This document shows, piece by piece, positions 46,981 through 55,541 of a stretch of 64,000 bases of DNA. This DNA comes from Bifidobacterium goeldii (GTDB lineage Bacteria; Actinomycetota; Actinomycetes; Actinomycetales; Bifidobacteriaceae): contig NZ_QXGL01000003.1 in the NCBI RefSeq assembly GCF_003951095.1, positions 295,972 to 359,971 on the forward strand, read 5' to 3'. The position numbers and the translations under genes were made by a program. The stretch's first letter is position 1, and each line of letters opens with the position of its first letter. A model generated the notes under the pieces. The model saw only the letters and a list, made by a program, of their open reading frames with translations, searched no databases and was not told the DNA's origin.

Positions 46981-47943
46981 ATGGCCAACGGCATTTCAAC
47001 CGGCGCACAGCCGATCAACGTGTACGAGAAGCACGAATGGAAGCATAAGACCGTCGTCGCTGGCGTCGAATGGAAGAACCCGGTCGGCACTGCCTCCGGC
47101 ACATTCCAGCTGGCCGCCTGCCGCTGGTTCTACGACGTGAGCCAGATGGGTGCAATCTCCACTAAGGGTGTTTCTCCAGTGCCGTGGGAGGGCAATCCCG
47201 GTCCGCGTACAGCCGAAAGCCCGGCTGGCATGGTGAACGCAGTTGGCTTGCAAAATCCTGGTGTTGACCACTATCTGATTGACGAACTGCCCAAGCTCAA
47301 GGAGCTCGGCGCTACTGTTGTTACCAATGTGGCTGGCCACAGTGACGACGATTATGCGCAGGTTGTTGCCAAGCTTGCCGATTCGCCGGCTGACATGCTG
47401 GAAATTAACGTGAGCTGCCCGAATGTGAGCCACGGCGGCATGTCTGTGGGTACTGACCCGGTTGCGTTGAGCCGTTTGATTGGCCATTTGCGCAAGCTCA
47501 CGTCTAAGCCGATGATTGTCAAGCTCTCGCCGAATGTCACCGATATTACGCTGATTGCACGTGCCGCTGTTGAAGCAGGCGCGGACGCCCTGAGCTTGAT
47601 CAACACGCTGGTCGGTATGCGCATTGACATTCGTACTGGGGAGCCGATTATTTCCAACCGTACTGGTGGCGTGAGTGGCCCGGCAATCTTCCCGATTGCG
47701 CTTGGTTTTGTGTGGCGTGTGCGCCAAGCCCTGCCGGATATTCCGATCATTGGCATTGGTGGCATTGACTCCGGTGAGAAAGCACTCGAATACTTGTACG
47801 CTGGCGCGAACGCTGTCGAAGTGGGTGCGGCTGCACTCTATGATCCGACGGCGCCAATCCGCGTGGCACGCGAACTTGATGATTTGCTTGACTCTCGTCC
47901 TGAACTCGCGGCGAAACTGGCTGCGGGAGATACTTGGCGCTGA
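46981..47943 (+). CDS. pyrD: Dihydroorotate dehydrogenase, type 1B catalytic subunit
   Basis: This 320-residue FMN barrel oxidises dihydroorotate to orotate. The FMN/substrate motifs are NPVGTASGTF, NAVGLQNPG, the catalytic Cys in INVSCPNVSHGG and GIGGIDSGEKALEYLYAGA. It follows the pyrK stop directly, with GGGGGAG as binding site. The Cys base and PyrK partner make it the NAD-linked 1B class, suited to anaerobic growth. Confidence 0.96.
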   Translation: MANGISTGAQPINVYEKHEWKHKTVVAGVEWKNPVGTASGTFQLAACRWFYDVSQMGAISTKGVSPVPWEGNPGPRTAESPAGMVNAVGLQNPGVDHYLIDELPKLKELGATVVTNVAGHSDDDYAQVVAKLADSPADMLEINVSCPNVSHGGMSVGTDPVALSRLIGHLRKLTSKPMIVKLSPNVTDITLIARAAVEAGADALSLINTLVGMRIDIRTGEPIISNRTGGVSGPAIFPIALGFVWRVRQALPDIPIIGIGGIDSGEKALEYLYAGANAVEVGAAALYDPTAPIRVARELDDLLDSRPELAAKLAAGDTWR

Positions 47944-47968
47944 TTGATTGTTGTGAATAAGGAGAATC

Positions 47969-48667
47969 ATGACTACTGCATCGCTTGACCATCGTTTTAC
48001 CGAGTTCCTGCTGGAATCGCAGGCGCTCAAGTTCGGCGACTTTACGTTGAAGTCCGGCCGCAAGTCCCCGTATTTCATTAACGCTGGCGCGTTCAACGAC
48101 GGTCGCAAGATCGCCACGCTTGGCGCGTTCTACGCTGAGAAAATCGTTGAGGAGATTAAGGCCGGCAATCTGCCTGCTGACATTGACACTGTGTTTGGTC
48201 CGGCGTACAAGGGCATTCCGCTAGGAGTGTCCACTGCGATTGCGTTGACGTCCGCGCACGGCATGGAGGTCGGCTACACGTTCGACCGCAAGGAGAAGAA
48301 GGACCACGGCGACGGCGGCATGATGGTCGGCACGCAGTTGAAGGACGACATGAAGGTGCTGCTCGTCGACGATGTGATGACTGCTGGTACTGCTGTGCGT
48401 GAGGTCATCCCCAAGCTCAAGGCTGAAGCGGACGTCGAAGTCGTGGGCCTCGTGCTGTCGGTTGACCGCATGGAGAAGACCAAGGACTCCGACCTGTCCG
48501 CAGTCAAGGCCGTCGAGGCCGAGTTCGGTTTCCCGGTGTTCGCTATTGCTAATGTGCGTGAGATCTTCGAGGCTGGCCAGCACATCGAAACCTCCGACGG
48601 CCAGCCGTACGTGACCCCCGAGATCAAGGCCGCAGCCGACGCCTACCTCGAGCAGTATGGCGCCTGA
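47969..48667 (+). CDS. pyrE: Orotate phosphoribosyltransferase
   Basis: This 232-residue transferase forms OMP from orotate and PRPP. It has [18 protein letters not shown] at the N-terminus, and the PRPP loop [13 protein letters not shown] near residue 130. AAGGAGAA precedes the start. It ends the operon and is followed by a terminator. Confidence 0.97.
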   Translation: MTTASLDHRFTEFLLESQALKFGDFTLKSGRKSPYFINAGAFNDGRKIATLGAFYAEKIVEEIKAGNLPADIDTVFGPAYKGIPLGVSTAIALTSAHGMEVGYTFDRKEKKDHGDGGMMVGTQLKDDMKVLLVDDVMTAGTAVREVIPKLKAEADVEVVGLVLSVDRMEKTKDSDLSAVKAVEAEFGFPVFAIANVREIFEAGQHIETSDGQPYVTPEIKAAADAYLEQYGA

Positions 48668-48770
48668 ATCCCGCCAAGTCCGGTACTCGGCCGGCTGATC
48701 AGGATCCGTGAGGGCAGATCTGGGATCTGGCCGCCGTCGCGGACGCATTTTCGCGAATTTCTTTTGATGG

Positions 48771-48806
48771 CTCCCTCCGACCGTTCGATGGTCGGAGGGA
48801 GTTTTT
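48771..48806 (+). terminator. Intrinsic terminator of the pyr operon
   Basis: CTCCCTCCGACC (48771-48782) pairs perfectly with 48790-48801 over a seven-base loop and is followed by five T. The rest of the 304-base gap to the next gene (48668-48971) holds nothing I recognise. Confidence 0.93.
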
Positions 48807-48971
48807 GTGTCGGCAGTGTCATGCCGAATATCCGATCGGTGATTTGTTCGCATATGCGTGTGGTGTACTGCGTGGCCAAATGACGCGGTGTACTATTTTC
48901 CGTGAAATCCAGATGGGCTTGTTGCGCGAATGCGGAAAGCAAGAAGCAATGTTTTGTCGGGGAGACCGTCA

Positions 48972-49178
48972 ATGTCAATGCAGGTGCTGTTGATCATCAT
49001 GGTCTGCGTTGTGGCTGTCGCCGTCACGGCGTTGGTCGCGATATTCGGAGTGCAGCATCATCTTGACGACCGGGCGAATCAGATGAGTGGGGGAGACGAG
49101 CTTGACAGGCAGAACGCCGAGGAGCTGCGTGAGATCTCCCGCAAGATGGACCACGCGAAATACTGGCCGCTGCCATAG
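48972..49178 (+). CDS. 68-residue single-pass membrane protein
   Basis: An ATG with GGGGAGA seven bases upstream opens a 68-codon frame. The product has one hydrophobic N-terminal segment (about residues 3-25, LLIIMVCVVAVAVTALVAIF) and a charged cytoplasmic or external tail rich in Glu, Asp and Arg that could form a short helix. The function is not recognised. It stands alone between the pyr terminator and the TetR gene. Confidence 0.65.
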   Translation: MSMQVLLIIMVCVVAVAVTALVAIFGVQHHLDDRANQMSGGDELDRQNAEELREISRKMDHAKYWPLP

Positions 49179-49227
49179 TGTTTTCGTTGGCTCCATAAAA
49201 CGTTGAAATCATGCGGTTTTCACAATC

Positions 49228-49265
49228 ATGTACGAGTGTACATGGCATGATGTACGATCGTACAT
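49228..49265. promoter_or_regulatory. Two 16-bp operator-like palindromes upstream of tetR
   Basis: ATGTACGATCGTACAT (49250-49265) is a perfect palindrome. ATGTACGAGTGTACAT (49228-49243) has the same arms and a different centre. Their centres are 22 bp apart, two helical turns. They lie 66 bases before the regulator start and are likely its autoregulatory sites. Confidence 0.75.
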
Positions 49266-49330
49266 AATTGTTTCGGACGTTGCGGAAGCGTTTTCGCAAC
49301 CGGCGGCCGCAGGAGACGAAGGGGAGTAGC

Positions 49331-49894
49331 ATGGCCGATATGGAGACAGCATCACCGAGGCGGGCCGACCCTAACCGCAAGCAGAACATTATCGACGCCT
49401 GCCTGCGCGTCATCGCCCGACGCGGAGTCGCCGGAACGTCGTGCCGTGTCGTTGCCGCTGAGGCACAAGTTCCACTCGGCTCCATCACCTATTATTTCGA
49501 TGGAATCCAAGATCTGCTCCACCAGTCATTCGATCAATTCGCCCGCCAATCCGTGCTCGCTTTCGCCGCTCGCATGAAAACAGCTACGAATGCTGAGGAA
49601 GCGTGCGAAGCAATCGCCACCAGTATTGAACGTGACGTGTTGAATAATCCAGCAGATCTTAATATCAATCTTGAGTTTTATACGCTTGCTGCGCGTGACT
49701 CGTCATTCCGCGACATCAGCGATCGTTGGATGTCAGCAGTGCAGAAAACCATGAACCGTTTCTTTGACGCGCAAACATCAGTGCTGCTCGATGCAATGAT
49801 CGAAGGGCTTACCCTCCATCGAGCACTCGGCGGCGAGCCTAAAAGCCCTAAAGCTATCCGCGATGGCATCCACCGTATCGCATTCCAACGCTAA
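49331..49894 (+). CDS. TetR-family regulator
   Basis: This 187-residue regulator has the TetR HTH (IIDACLRVIARRGVAGTSCRVVAAEAQVPLGSITYYF, residues about 18-54) and an all-helical ligand domain. GAAGGGGAG precedes the start at 49331. Two 16-bp palindromes upstream suggest autoregulation. The adjacent exporter genes are possible targets, but a LysR gene of opposite strand lies between, and the exporter promoter lacks that palindrome as far as I see. Confidence 0.9.
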   Translation: MADMETASPRRADPNRKQNIIDACLRVIARRGVAGTSCRVVAAEAQVPLGSITYYFDGIQDLLHQSFDQFARQSVLAFAARMKTATNAEEACEAIATSIERDVLNNPADLNINLEFYTLAARDSSFRDISDRWMSAVQKTMNRFFDAQTSVLLDAMIEGLTLHRALGGEPKSPKAIRDGIHRIAFQR

Positions 49895-49935
49895 TTGTTT
49901 GAACACCAGTAAATGCCATCGCGGAACATATTCAA

Positions 49936-50859
49936 TTAGTCGATGAGCTTGTAGCCGTGCGAGGCGACGACTGACTTGAGCTTCTCCAGATACGTCTCTG
50001 CTGCCTTTGAGAGCTTCGCACGCTCGTTGGTAATCCAACCGACCAGCATCGTCTCATCGGTGTCAAGCGGAACCGTGACGATCTTCTCATTGTTGAGATC
50101 GCCGTTATCGATGCCGGTGCACACCGTATAGCCGTTAAGGCCGATGATGAAGTTCAGAATCGTAGCGCGATCGGTCACGTTGATCTGCTTGGGGGAGTAC
50201 TCCGGCCAGACCGCCTCCTCGGCGAAGAAGAAGCTTCCCTCCTCGCCCTGCTCGTACTGGATGAACGGGAACGGCTTGAGGTCGTCCATCGTGACCTTCT
50301 TCTTGCCCGCCAGCGGATTGGTACGGGCGATGAACACGTGCAGCGGCGCGCGGAACAGCGGGTGAAACTCAAGATGCTTCTCGCGCAGCATCTTACCGAT
50401 CACGTCCTTGTTGAAATCGGACAGGTAAATGATGCCGATCTCGGAGAGCATGTTGGCCACCTGGTTGATGATGTCCTTCGTACGCGTCTCGCGAATCGTG
50501 AACTCGTATTCGTCAGACTTGATCGAATTGATCATCTCCACGAACGCCTCGACCGCGAACATGTAGTGCTGAGTGGACACGGAGCACAGCTGCTTGCGCG
50601 GCTTCGCGTTCTTATAACGCTCTTCAAGCAAAGAGGCCTGGTCAAGCACCTGACGGGCGTAGGTGAGGAATTCAGCGCCATCAACCGTCAGCGCGATGCC
50701 CTGCGAGGAGCGCGTGAAGATCTCAATACCCAATTCGTTTTCGAGTTCCTTGACCGAGGAGCTCAACGCGGGCTGTGAAACGTACAGTTCGTGCGAGGCC
50801 TCATTCATCGACCCGCATTCGACGATTTTGACGATATATTTCAGCTGCAGCAGTGTCAT
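49936..50859 (-). CDS. LysR-family regulator
   Basis: This 307-residue regulator has the N-terminal HTH (LLQLKYIVKIVECGSMNEASHELYVSQPALSSSVKELENELG) and a periplasmic-binding-like effector domain. It is convergent with tetR and divergent from the ABC exporter genes, so it probably controls itself and the exporter. There is little ribosome-binding sequence before the ATG. The ligand is unknown. Confidence 0.92.
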   Translation of the reverse strand: MTLLQLKYIVKIVECGSMNEASHELYVSQPALSSSVKELENELGIEIFTRSSQGIALTVDGAEFLTYARQVLDQASLLEERYKNAKPRKQLCSVSTQHYMFAVEAFVEMINSIKSDEYEFTIRETRTKDIINQVANMLSEIGIIYLSDFNKDVIGKMLREKHLEFHPLFRAPLHVFIARTNPLAGKKKVTMDDLKPFPFIQYEQGEEGSFFFAEEAVWPEYSPKQINVTDRATILNFIIGLNGYTVCTGIDNGDLNNEKIVTVPLDTDETMLVGWITNERAKLSKAAETYLEKLKSVVASHGYKLID

Positions 50860-50866
50860 AAGGAAC

Positions 50867-50906
50867 AGTTATAGCAGGCGCTAGATACCGAACAGAAGTT
50901 ATAGCA
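50867..50906. promoter_or_regulatory. Direct repeat in the LysR-exporter divergent region
   Basis: AGTTATAGCA occurs at 50867-50876 and 50897-50906, 30 bp apart, each preceded by GAACAG. The region also has ATAGC-N4-GCTA, a T-N11-A-like LysR site shape. It is a candidate LysR binding region. Confidence 0.5.
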
Positions 50907-50981
50907 ATGGGACGGGCGTTCTGATAGGCTGACGTGGTTATTAAGTCGATATCGAGCGACGGCACATAGGAGAGCGGGCGC

Positions 50982-52865
50982 GTGAAGACGGTGAAAACGC
51001 TGCTGCGGCACGTTGGTGAATTCAAACGAGATTCGATACTCACACCGATGTGGATGATTGGCGAAGTGGCATGTGAAATGGTCATTCCTCTGCTTATGGC
51101 CACGCTGATCGACCAAGGTGTTGAGCAGGGTGATATGAGCGTCATCGGTCGCACTGCAGCAATCATGGTAGGCGTGGCATTATGCGGTTTGACGTTCGGC
51201 TGCCTTGGCTCAGTGTTCGGTTCGCGTGCAGCCACCGGGTTCGCAAAGAACCTCCGTCAAGACCAGTACGACAAAATTCAAACGTTCTCATTTTCGAACA
51301 TTGACCGGTTCTCCACGCCGAGTCTCGTGACACGTTTGACTACCGACGTGATGAACATTCAGAACGCGTTCATGATGATTTTGCGCATGGTACCGCGCGC
51401 GTTCTCGAGTTTGATTATCGCTATGTGCATGGCATTCGTGGTCTCTGGCACGATGGCCTTAATCTACCTCGGCGCGGTAATCATACTCGGTTCAATCCTT
51501 GGCGTACTCATGTCTATCGCCGCGAAATATTTCCGCCAAGCATTCCCCGAATACGATGCGATGAACGAATCAGTCGAAGAGAATGTCACTGCTATGCGCG
51601 CGGTCAAAGCGTTCGCTCGCGAAAGCATGCAGACACGCGTGTTCAAAGCCACGTCGAAACGCATCTACGACATCTTCCTCAAGGCTGAGCTAGTGCTCGC
51701 CGCTGTCGACCCGATTATTCAAACCACGGTGTGGGGCTGTTTACTGCTGATCAGCTGGGTTGGCTCGCATTTGATCGTACAAAACCAGCTCACTACGGGC
51801 GACCTGACCAGTCTGCTCATGTACTGCATGAACATTCTTATGAGCTTGGTCATGCTGTCAATGACGATCGTGATGATCACCATGTCATCTGCGAGTGCTC
51901 GGCGTATTGCTGAAGTGCTTGAAGAACATGACGATATGGCGGTTGCAGCCGAGCCTGTTACGACTGTGCGCGACGGGTCCATTGTGTTCGATCACGTCAA
52001 TTTTGCGTATCCGTCTGTCACACTGTCTGAGAACGATCCTGCAGCGAAACGTCGCGCTGAAATGGCACAACAGCTCATCAATAGCGGTCCGGAGAATGTA
52101 CTCACTGACCTTTCGCTCACTATTCCTTCTGGCACGGTTGTCGGCATTATTGGTGGGACTGGTTCGTCGAAAACCACGCTCGTTAACTTGATTCCGCGTC
52201 TCTATGACGTTACTGGCGGCAGTCTCACTGTTGGCGGCGTGGATGTGCGCGATTATGATCGCAAGGTTTTACGTGACAAGGTTGCTGTTGTGTTGCAAAA
52301 CAACGTGCTGTTTTCTGGCACGATTCTGTCGAACATGCGTTGGGGTAATCCGAACGCAACTATTGACGATTGCCAACGAGCGTGTGCGATCGCGTGCGCG
52401 GATGAGTTTATTGACAAGCTGCCCGATGGGTACGAGTCAACCGTTGAACAAGGTGGTCAGAACTTTTCTGGCGGCCAAAAGCAGCGTTTGTGCATTGCAC
52501 GCGCACTGCTTAAAGACCCTAACGTGTTGATTCTCGACGATTCGACATCGGCAGTTGATACTGGTACGGATGCGAAAATACGCCGTGCGTTCGCCCGCCA
52601 CATGCCTGATGTGACGAAGATTATCATCGCGCAACGTATTTCTAGTGTGCAGGATGCTGACATGATCGTTGTGCTTGATAACGGGCATATCAGCGGTGTT
52701 GGTACGCATGACGAATTAGTAGCGTCGAATGAGATTTATCGCGAACTGGTTGAATTGCAAACGCAAGGTGGTGGCGATTTTGATGAAGACCAGTTTGCGC
52801 AGCTCAACAACACAGCCGAAGCGCAACATAGCAGTGATGTTGACGATGATAAGGAGGTGCGCTAA
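50982..52865 (+). CDS. ABC exporter half-transporter with degenerate catalytic site
   Basis: This 627-residue protein has six membrane segments followed by an ATPase domain. Walker A is GGTGSSKTT near residue 390, the signature is NFSGGQKQR near 495, and Walker B is VLILDDSTSAVD near 515. The residue after the Walker B Asp is Asp instead of the catalytic Glu, marking the degenerate site of a heterodimer. A GTG start with AGGAG upstream fits best. Its stop overlaps the next gene (TAATG). The substrate is unknown; multidrug or peptide export is typical. Confidence 0.92.
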   Translation: MKTVKTLLRHVGEFKRDSILTPMWMIGEVACEMVIPLLMATLIDQGVEQGDMSVIGRTAAIMVGVALCGLTFGCLGSVFGSRAATGFAKNLRQDQYDKIQTFSFSNIDRFSTPSLVTRLTTDVMNIQNAFMMILRMVPRAFSSLIIAMCMAFVVSGTMALIYLGAVIILGSILGVLMSIAAKYFRQAFPEYDAMNESVEENVTAMRAVKAFARESMQTRVFKATSKRIYDIFLKAELVLAAVDPIIQTTVWGCLLLISWVGSHLIVQNQLTTGDLTSLLMYCMNILMSLVMLSMTIVMITMSSASARRIAEVLEEHDDMAVAAEPVTTVRDGSIVFDHVNFAYPSVTLSENDPAAKRRAEMAQQLINSGPENVLTDLSLTIPSGTVVGIIGGTGSSKTTLVNLIPRLYDVTGGSLTVGGVDVRDYDRKVLRDKVAVVLQNNVLFSGTILSNMRWGNPNATIDDCQRACAIACADEFIDKLPDGYESTVEQGGQNFSGGQKQRLCIARALLKDPNVLILDDSTSAVDTGTDAKIRRAFARHMPDVTKIIIAQRISSVQDADMIVVLDNGHISGVGTHDELVASNEIYRELVELQTQGGGDFDEDQFAQLNNTAEAQHSSDVDDDKEVR

Positions 52866-54778
52866 TGCCAGGGCCAAGAGGCAATGCGGGCCGTAGGGCG
52901 GCTGGAGCGAAGAAAGCTCGCGAACTTGATCATCCAATGCGCACTTTTATGCGACTCATGCGGTTCGTGTTCGGCATGTACGGCGTGCAGTACAGTATCG
53001 TGATCGCGCTGATTGTGGTCACGATTTTTGCGCAGGTGCGCGGTAACTTGTTCTTCCAAACACTCATCGACAATTTCGTAATGCCGATGCTCGCCTCGCA
53101 CCATCATGACTTCCAGCCACTTTTGAGTGCAATCGGCATTATGGCTGCAATTTACACGGTTGGTATTATCGCCAATGCGGTCAGTGCCGTGTTGAAAGCG
53201 TTTATTACGCAAGGGTTCATGATGAAACTGCGCAACCGCATGTTTGCACACATGCAGCGTTTGCCGCTCGGTTACTTTGATACGAATTCGCGCGGCGATG
53301 TGATGAGCTTGTACACCAACGATATTGACACATTGCGGCAAATGGTTTCGCAATCCATTCCGCAGATTATCAACTCACTGTTCAGTATTGTGATGATTCT
53401 GGTCAGCATGATCTACTTGAGTGTGCCGCTAACCGTTGTAGTGCTTGCAGTATGCGCCATCATGATTTGGATGACGAAAATCATGACCGGCAAATCTGGC
53501 ACATATTTCTCGCGTCAACAGAAGTCAGTTGGTGAACTCAACGGTTATGTCGAAGAAATGATGAGCGGGCAGAAAGTCGTGAAAGTGTTCACGCACGAGG
53601 ATGCGGCCAAAGCTCACTTTCGCGAACGCAATGATCGACTGTATGAGGCATCGAATAAGGCGAACATGTTCTCCGGGTTCCTAGGCCCGATTAACAATCA
53701 GCTTGGCTACGTGGCTTACGTGCTCTGCGCGCTCGTTGGCGGTTGGCTTGCGGTCAGCGGTACCACAGGGCTGACACTGGGTGCTTTGGTGAGTTTTCTG
53801 ACGTTTGTGAAAAGCTTCACGATGCCGATTAGCCAAGTCAGCCAGCAGTTAAATGCGATTGTTATGGGTTTGGCTGGCGCGGACCGTATTTTCAAACTGC
53901 TTGACCAAAAAGTCGAACCGGATGACGGTAAGACGACGTTGGTGAGCGTGTGCGAGGATGCTACAACCGGCACGTTGAGAGAGACCGCGGACCGCACTGA
54001 CCAATGGGGTTGGCGTTCGCCCGATGGCCAGATCACGCCGATGCGCGGCAACATCCGACTCGACCATGTCACGTTCGGTTATGTTCCCGGCAAGACGATT
54101 CTGCACGATATGACCATGTTTGCTAAACCCGGGCAGAAGATCGCGCTCGTCGGCTCAACTGGTGCTGGAAAGACCACGATTACGAACCTCATCACTCGGT
54201 TCTATGACATCGACTCCGGTACGATCACCTACGACGGTATTGACATCACCAATATTCGCAAAGCTGACCTGCGCCGCTCGCTCGGTATGGTGTTGCAAGA
54301 TACGCACTTGTTCTCCGGCTCGATTATGGACAATATTCGTTTCGGCCGACTCGATGCTACCGACGACGAAGTAATCGCTGCCGCAAAGCTCGCGAACGCG
54401 CACACGTTTATTGAAAAACTGCCGAACGGTTACCACACACAGCTCACTGGTGATGGTGCTTCCTTAAGCCAGGGTCAACGGCAGATGCTGGCGATTGCGC
54501 GCGCAGCCGTCGCGGACCCGCCAGCATTGATTTTGGATGAGGCAACATCATCAATCGATACACGCACTGAGTCGCTAGTGCAAGCAGGCATGGATGAGCT
54601 GATGCGAGGGCGTACCACGTTTGTGATCGCACACCGTTTATCGACGATTCGCAACGCTGACTGCATTATGGTGATCGAAGCAGGCCGCATTATTGAACGC
54701 GGCACCCACGATGAGCTTATTGCCCAACACGGCCGGTATTACACGCTGTACACCGGTATACAAGGCGCAGTGCAGTAA
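52865..54778 (+). CDS. ABC exporter half-transporter with consensus catalytic site
   Basis: This 637-residue partner has an N-terminal basic region, six membrane segments and an ATPase domain. Walker A is GSTGAGKTT near residue 435, the signature is SLSQGQRQ near 535, and Walker B is LILDEATSSID with the catalytic Glu. Translation is coupled to the preceding gene. With that partner it forms a TM287/288-like heterodimer with one active and one degenerate site. It is convergent with the HAD gene, only five bases away. Confidence 0.93.
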   Translation: MPGPRGNAGRRAAGAKKARELDHPMRTFMRLMRFVFGMYGVQYSIVIALIVVTIFAQVRGNLFFQTLIDNFVMPMLASHHHDFQPLLSAIGIMAAIYTVGIIANAVSAVLKAFITQGFMMKLRNRMFAHMQRLPLGYFDTNSRGDVMSLYTNDIDTLRQMVSQSIPQIINSLFSIVMILVSMIYLSVPLTVVVLAVCAIMIWMTKIMTGKSGTYFSRQQKSVGELNGYVEEMMSGQKVVKVFTHEDAAKAHFRERNDRLYEASNKANMFSGFLGPINNQLGYVAYVLCALVGGWLAVSGTTGLTLGALVSFLTFVKSFTMPISQVSQQLNAIVMGLAGADRIFKLLDQKVEPDDGKTTLVSVCEDATTGTLRETADRTDQWGWRSPDGQITPMRGNIRLDHVTFGYVPGKTILHDMTMFAKPGQKIALVGSTGAGKTTITNLITRFYDIDSGTITYDGIDITNIRKADLRRSLGMVLQDTHLFSGSIMDNIRFGRLDATDDEVIAAAKLANAHTFIEKLPNGYHTQLTGDGASLSQGQRQMLAIARAAVADPPALILDEATSSIDTRTESLVQAGMDELMRGRTTFVIAHRLSTIRNADCIMVIEAGRIIERGTHDELIAQHGRYYTLYTGIQGAVQ

Positions 54779-54783
54779 TGGGA

Positions 54784-55413
54784 TTACAAGCGCACGCCAA
54801 GAGCGGCAAGTGATTGGCGTGCTGCGAGAGCATTCTCGAACAGAATGCCGTGAATGCCAACCTCATTGGCGCCTGCCACGTTCTTCGCAGTGTCATCGAA
54901 GAACACGCATTGCGCAGCGTTGAGACCAAAACGGTTCAACGTAAGCTCATAAATATCAGCGTTCGGCTTGAACATTTTTTCCACGCCAGAAACAACCGTG
55001 CCATCCAACAGCTCATCAAGTTGCGGGTATTTATCAAACGCGAAATGAATCGTCTCATGCGACCAATTCGTGAGACCCCACACGCCATATCCGTGACGTT
55101 TCAGATCGCGTACGAGTTCAAGCATGCCCGGCAGCAGACGATCTAACGCATCATCATAATGATCGATGTAATAGCGGAAAATGCCAGCAATCTCGTCGCC
55201 TTGTTCTCGCACTACATCGGGATAAATAGTGTCAAAATCTTCGCCTTCATCCATGCGCCCCTCGTAGCGGAAGAAGCCGTGCGGATCATCATCCGCGCAG
55301 ATTGCGCTCACCACATCATCGGGAAAATGACCGTTGAGACAGGCTCTGACTTGCCAGTCGATGAGTACGCCGCAGAAATCAAAAATAACGTCGGTGATGG
55401 GGGAGTTGGGCAT
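54784..55413 (-). CDS. HAD-superfamily hydrolase
   Basis: This 209-residue hydrolase has the nucleophile Asp12 in DFCGVLIDW, the Thr of LTNWS near residue 110, a Lys near KPNADIY and the metal acid pair FFDDTAKN. The second Asp of the usual DxD is Cys here, as in the haloacid-dehalogenase/YihX-like branch. The start at 55413 has GAGAGG upstream. The substrate is unknown, probably a small phosphorylated metabolite. Confidence 0.88.
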   Translation of the reverse strand: MPNSPITDVIFDFCGVLIDWQVRACLNGHFPDDVVSAICADDDPHGFFRYEGRMDEGEDFDTIYPDVVREQGDEIAGIFRYYIDHYDDALDRLLPGMLELVRDLKRHGYGVWGLTNWSHETIHFAFDKYPQLDELLDGTVVSGVEKMFKPNADIYELTLNRFGLNAAQCVFFDDTAKNVAGANEVGIHGILFENALAARQSLAALGVRL

Positions 55414-55460
55414 GAAATACCTCTCGAGAACGGATTGTGAATGCTCTTTTAGTGTACAGA

Positions 55461-55514
55461 CAACGGTGCCTCTTTGCCGTGTATGCAATGTCGCACAGCA
55501 AAGAGGCACCGTTG
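55461..55514. terminator. 17-bp perfect hairpin between nnr and the HAD gene
   Basis: The arms at 55461-55477 and 55498-55514 are perfectly complementary over 17 bp with a 20-base loop. It lies just past the minus-strand nnr stop. No T-run follows, so it may act by factor-dependent stop or mRNA protection. Confidence 0.7.
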
Positions 55515-55541
55515 GTATGAGTTACTTGAATGCGCTCGCGA

